DNA from: Kangiellaceae bacterium
GTDB lineage: Bacteria > Pseudomonadota > Gammaproteobacteria > Enterobacterales > Kangiellaceae
DNA: 57,093 nucleotides
Assembly (NCBI GenBank): GCA_026196875.1
Contig: JAPHTP010000001.1
Location: forward strand, 1 to 57,093
Direction: 5' to 3'
Part shown: one piece after another, positions 54,595 to 57,093 of the stretch
Position numbering within the stretch: position 1 is the stretch's first letter
Layout: every line of letters starts with the position of its first letter
The notes under the pieces: model-generated
Told to the model about the DNA's origin: nothing
The model's input: only the letters and a program-made list of their open reading frames with translations
Database searches by the model: none
Made by a program: the position numbers and the translations under genes

Positions 54595-57093
54595 ATGAAC
54601 CACAATCAACAAAAAAAGTCGATGAAAGGCTCTTCCCTTAAGAGGCTATCGATAATCGCCAGCACAGTGCTAGGAACTACTCTAGCTAGTGTTGGCATTC
54701 AGGCAAACTCTTTAAATGAACAACAAGCCTTTTTTGCAGATACTGCTTACCCGCATGAAATTAATAAAGATCTGCGGGACTTGCCTCTTGCAAAAGAGTG
54801 GCTACCAGGAGAGCCTATAAAGCTTGGTCCACCTCGTTTACTTAGTGATCCGGTAGATCTTTTAGCACCTGTAAACCCTGTACAAGAAGTAGATTTTTTT
54901 AAATATCTTGATGCTCAGTCTTCTATAAGTGCGAAAATTTCGACACGCGCGTTAACTAATGCCGTCAATAATTTTGACGGCATTGCTTTTACTGGTGTAA
55001 ACCCTGCGGATCCAACGGGTGAGGTGGGAATTAAGTACTACATTCAATCAATCAATAGTCAAAACGGTTCTTCATTTTCTGTTTACGATAAAACCAATGG
55101 AAACAAGGTGGCGGGGCCAACGGCAATGACCTCTTTAGGTTCAATTGCAGGTTGTTCAAGCGGCACATTGGGTGACCCGATTATCTTGTTTGACGAAATC
55201 GCTAAACGCTGGTTATTAACCGAGTTTACCGATCAAACTAACAAATCACTTTGTGTATATGTATCTAAAACTCAGGATCCGCTAACCGGTGGTTGGTACG
55301 CATATAAATTCCAGGCGCCTGAATTTCCAGACTACCCGCACTATGGTATGTGGGGCAATGCATATTATATAGGAGCTAATGAAGGTGGTGGTTCTGCCTA
55401 TGTACTTGATCGAACAAAGTTACTTGCAGGTCAAGCGACTACAATGATCCGCAAGACCATTCCAAAGTTAAATGGATTCCAATTCCAGATTTCTATGCCT
55501 GTTGACGTTGAAGGAACTACCGGTCCATCGACGAATGCCGGTATTTTTGTTCGCCACCGCGACGACGAGTTACACAACTCAGGTTCAAATAATTCGAGCA
55601 AAGACTATCTAGAGCTATGGACTATGACGCCAGACTTTGCGAACCCAAGCAATACCAAGATGGAAGGTCCTGTTAATATTGAAATCTCTGAAATTGATTC
55701 CAACTTTAGCTGTAATGGCCAAAACTTTGGTTGCTTAACCCAGAAAGATAGCTCGACTACTCTTGATCCGCTGAAAGAAGCGATCATGAATAAACCTGTC
55801 TATCGTAACTTTGGAACTCATGAATCAATTCTAGTAAACCTCCCAACCAAAGTTGGCAACAACTTATCAGCTGTTCGTTGGGTTGAACTCCGTAGATCAG
55901 GGTCCGCTGCATGGAGTGTTTATCAAGAGGGCACACATACGCTTAACGACGGCAATAGCCGTTATATGGGTGCATCCACAATGGATAAAGACGGGAATAT
56001 TGCTTTGGCATATATGACCACTGGTAGCAACCTCTATCCGAGTCTGCGCATGACTGGTCGCCATGCAAGTGATGCAAAGGGTCAAATGACGCAAACCGAA
56101 AAGAGTCTTTTTGAAGGTACTGGTGCTATTCCATCTGATCGAAATGGTGATTATCACCATATGAGTATCGACCCGGTTGACGAATGTACATTCTGGTTCA
56201 CTGGTCAATACGGAATGTCCGGCGGGAAATGGGGAACTAGAATTTCTTCATTCAAGTTTGATAATTGCGGTGGTGGATCCGGCACAAACCCAGGGTTCAC
56301 TTTAAGTGGAACTAATTTGTCTCAGCAAGTATGTAAGGTTGAAGACTTACAACCAATTGCTGTTTCTGTAACCGGCAATAACGGTTTCAATAAAAACGTT
56401 ACTTTCAGTCACGTTAATTTGCCTTCTGGTTTAACTGGTAGCTTCTCCACCAATCCTGTTGCTGCCGGAAGTTCGACTAACTCGACGGTTTCGGGAACGG
56501 TAGCGAATGGTGATTATGCTTATATTATCCGTGGTACTGGCGAAGGCATTTCAACTCCACAGAATTTGAATGCGAGTATTAAGTTAACGGCGGGTACCCA
56601 AGCTGTAACTCTATCTTCACCAGCAAATAATGCTACCGGTGTTGATGTCCAACCTACTCTAAGCTGGAACGCAGACAGTAATGCCGTTAGCTACCGTGTT
56701 GAAATTGCGACTGATAGCGCTTTCTCAAATATCGTTGCTAATGGTTCGGTTTCCAGTGGAACTAATTTCAGACCTTCAAGCAAACTAAGTCCGAACACTA
56801 AGTACTACTGGCGTGTCCGTAGTGATAATTCGTGTGGCAACACTTGGTCGGCAGTTCACTCGTTTACCACTGCAAACGCAACAGATAGTGCTGAGCTTGC
56901 AAACGGTGTAGCGAAAACTAGCCTTACTGCTGAAGAAGGTAAAACACTTGAGTTTTATATGAATGTTCCAGCCGGCGCGAAAGATCTTAAATTTGTAATG
57001 AACGGTGGCTCGGGCGATGCTGATCTATACGTTCGATTCGGTTCCAAGCCGACAACTTCGGATTACGATTGCCGTCCTTATGAATCTGGCAAT
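54595..57093 (+). CDS. large secreted protein with Fn3-like and PPC domains (runs off window)
   Basis: The frame starts at ATG 54595 and stays open for 833 codons to the window end. A signal peptide (ending near SVGIQANS) is followed by a ~450-residue region rich in Trp/Gly/Asn without a named family. Then come Ig-like and fibronectin-type modules (LSSPANNATGVDVQPTLSWN, YYWRVRSDNSCGNTWS) and a PPC domain (GDADLYVRFGSKPTTSDYDC) like those of the S1 protease. No protease triad is visible in the part present. Confidence 0.85.
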   Translation, partial: MNHNQQKKSMKGSSLKRLSIIASTVLGTTLASVGIQANSLNEQQAFFADTAYPHEINKDLRDLPLAKEWLPGEPIKLGPPRLLSDPVDLLAPVNPVQEVDFFKYLDAQSSISAKISTRALTNAVNNFDGIAFTGVNPADPTGEVGIKYYIQSINSQNGSSFSVYDKTNGNKVAGPTAMTSLGSIAGCSSGTLGDPIILFDEIAKRWLLTEFTDQTNKSLCVYVSKTQDPLTGGWYAYKFQAPEFPDYPHYGMWGNAYYIGANEGGGSAYVLDRTKLLAGQATTMIRKTIPKLNGFQFQISMPVDVEGTTGPSTNAGIFVRHRDDELHNSGSNNSSKDYLELWTMTPDFANPSNTKMEGPVNIEISEIDSNFSCNGQNFGCLTQKDSSTTLDPLKEAIMNKPVYRNFGTHESILVNLPTKVGNNLSAVRWVELRRSGSAAWSVYQEGTHTLNDGNSRYMGASTMDKDGNIALAYMTTGSNLYPSLRMTGRHASDAKGQMTQTEKSLFEGTGAIPSDRNGDYHHMSIDPVDECTFWFTGQYGMSGGKWGTRISSFKFDNCGGGSGTNPGFTLSGTNLSQQVCKVEDLQPIAVSVTGNNGFNKNVTFSHVNLPSGLTGSFSTNPVAAGSSTNSTVSGTVANGDYAYIIRGTGEGISTPQNLNASIKLTAGTQAVTLSSPANNATGVDVQPTLSWNADSNAVSYRVEIATDSAFSNIVANGSVSSGTNFRPSSKLSPNTKYYWRVRSDNSCGNTWSAVHSFTTANATDSAELANGVAKTSLTAEEGKTLEFYMNVPAGAKDLKFVMNGGSGDADLYVRFGSKPTTSDYDCRPYESGN

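Noticed and set aside
1-57093. CRISPR arrays, insertion sequences or prophage genes
   Set aside because: No regularly spaced repeats, transposase, integrase or phage structural genes were seen anywhere in the window.

Overview
The window reads as chromosome from an AT-rich, probably marine gammaproteobacterium. The pointers are a tandem R-body (reb) cluster, a YjfIJKL/PspA-type stress operon, many secreted S8/S1 proteases with PKD and PPC domains, and an RtcR-RtcB-RtcA RNA-repair locus. A Kangiella/Aliikangiella-like host is my guess from gene content only.

Layout. 1-2.7 kb: tandem R-body genes on the minus strand, with an AraC-type regulator behind them (2.9-4.0 kb). 4.2-6.9 kb: a membrane-anchored GH25 lysozyme, an overlapping membrane protein and an FHA protein. 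7.5-9.7 kb: a secreted subtilisin with two PKD domains. 9.8-17.4 kb: an expanded Yjf-like envelope-stress region (DUF2170, PspA/IM30, DUF2491, a K+ channel, DUF350 and a membrane aminopropyltransferase) with twin palindromic operators. 17.5-28.6 kb: a TPR-sulfotransferase, two ArsR-SRPBCC modules, and a second PspA-like/VWA module divergent from a two-component system. 28.7-31.6 kb: RNase Z, a Pol-beta-type nucleotidyltransferase and an HNH protein.

31.8-42.2 kb is the most interesting part. RtcR (plus strand) diverges from rtcB-rtcA, which has a sigma-54-type promoter. Downstream on the same strand come a tRNA-Met-like gene, a 3'-half tRNA, a slipin, a 57-codon ORF with an attenuator-like terminator, and then a long array of divergent tRNA genes. 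By anticodon the array covers about 17 amino acids, with three further elements I could not assign. Many members are structurally abnormal: five-base-pair or mismatched acceptor stems, leucine tRNAs without the long variable arm, insertions in the D region, and altered 3' ends. In three of them a structured insert of about 79-92 nt sits inside the T-loop while the T-stem stays paired. The inserts show compensatory base changes, so they behave as RNA elements. Part of the array is preceded by a sequence matching the rRNA boxA antitermination site. I read this as an RNA-damage response locus that carries its own alternative or decoy tRNA set. The sequence supports the layout; the function is inference.

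42.2-57.1 kb: three further secreted proteases, a lipoprotein, an ABC exporter with a divergent TetR regulator, twin small conserved proteins, and the start of a large secreted protein with a PPC domain that runs off the end of the window.
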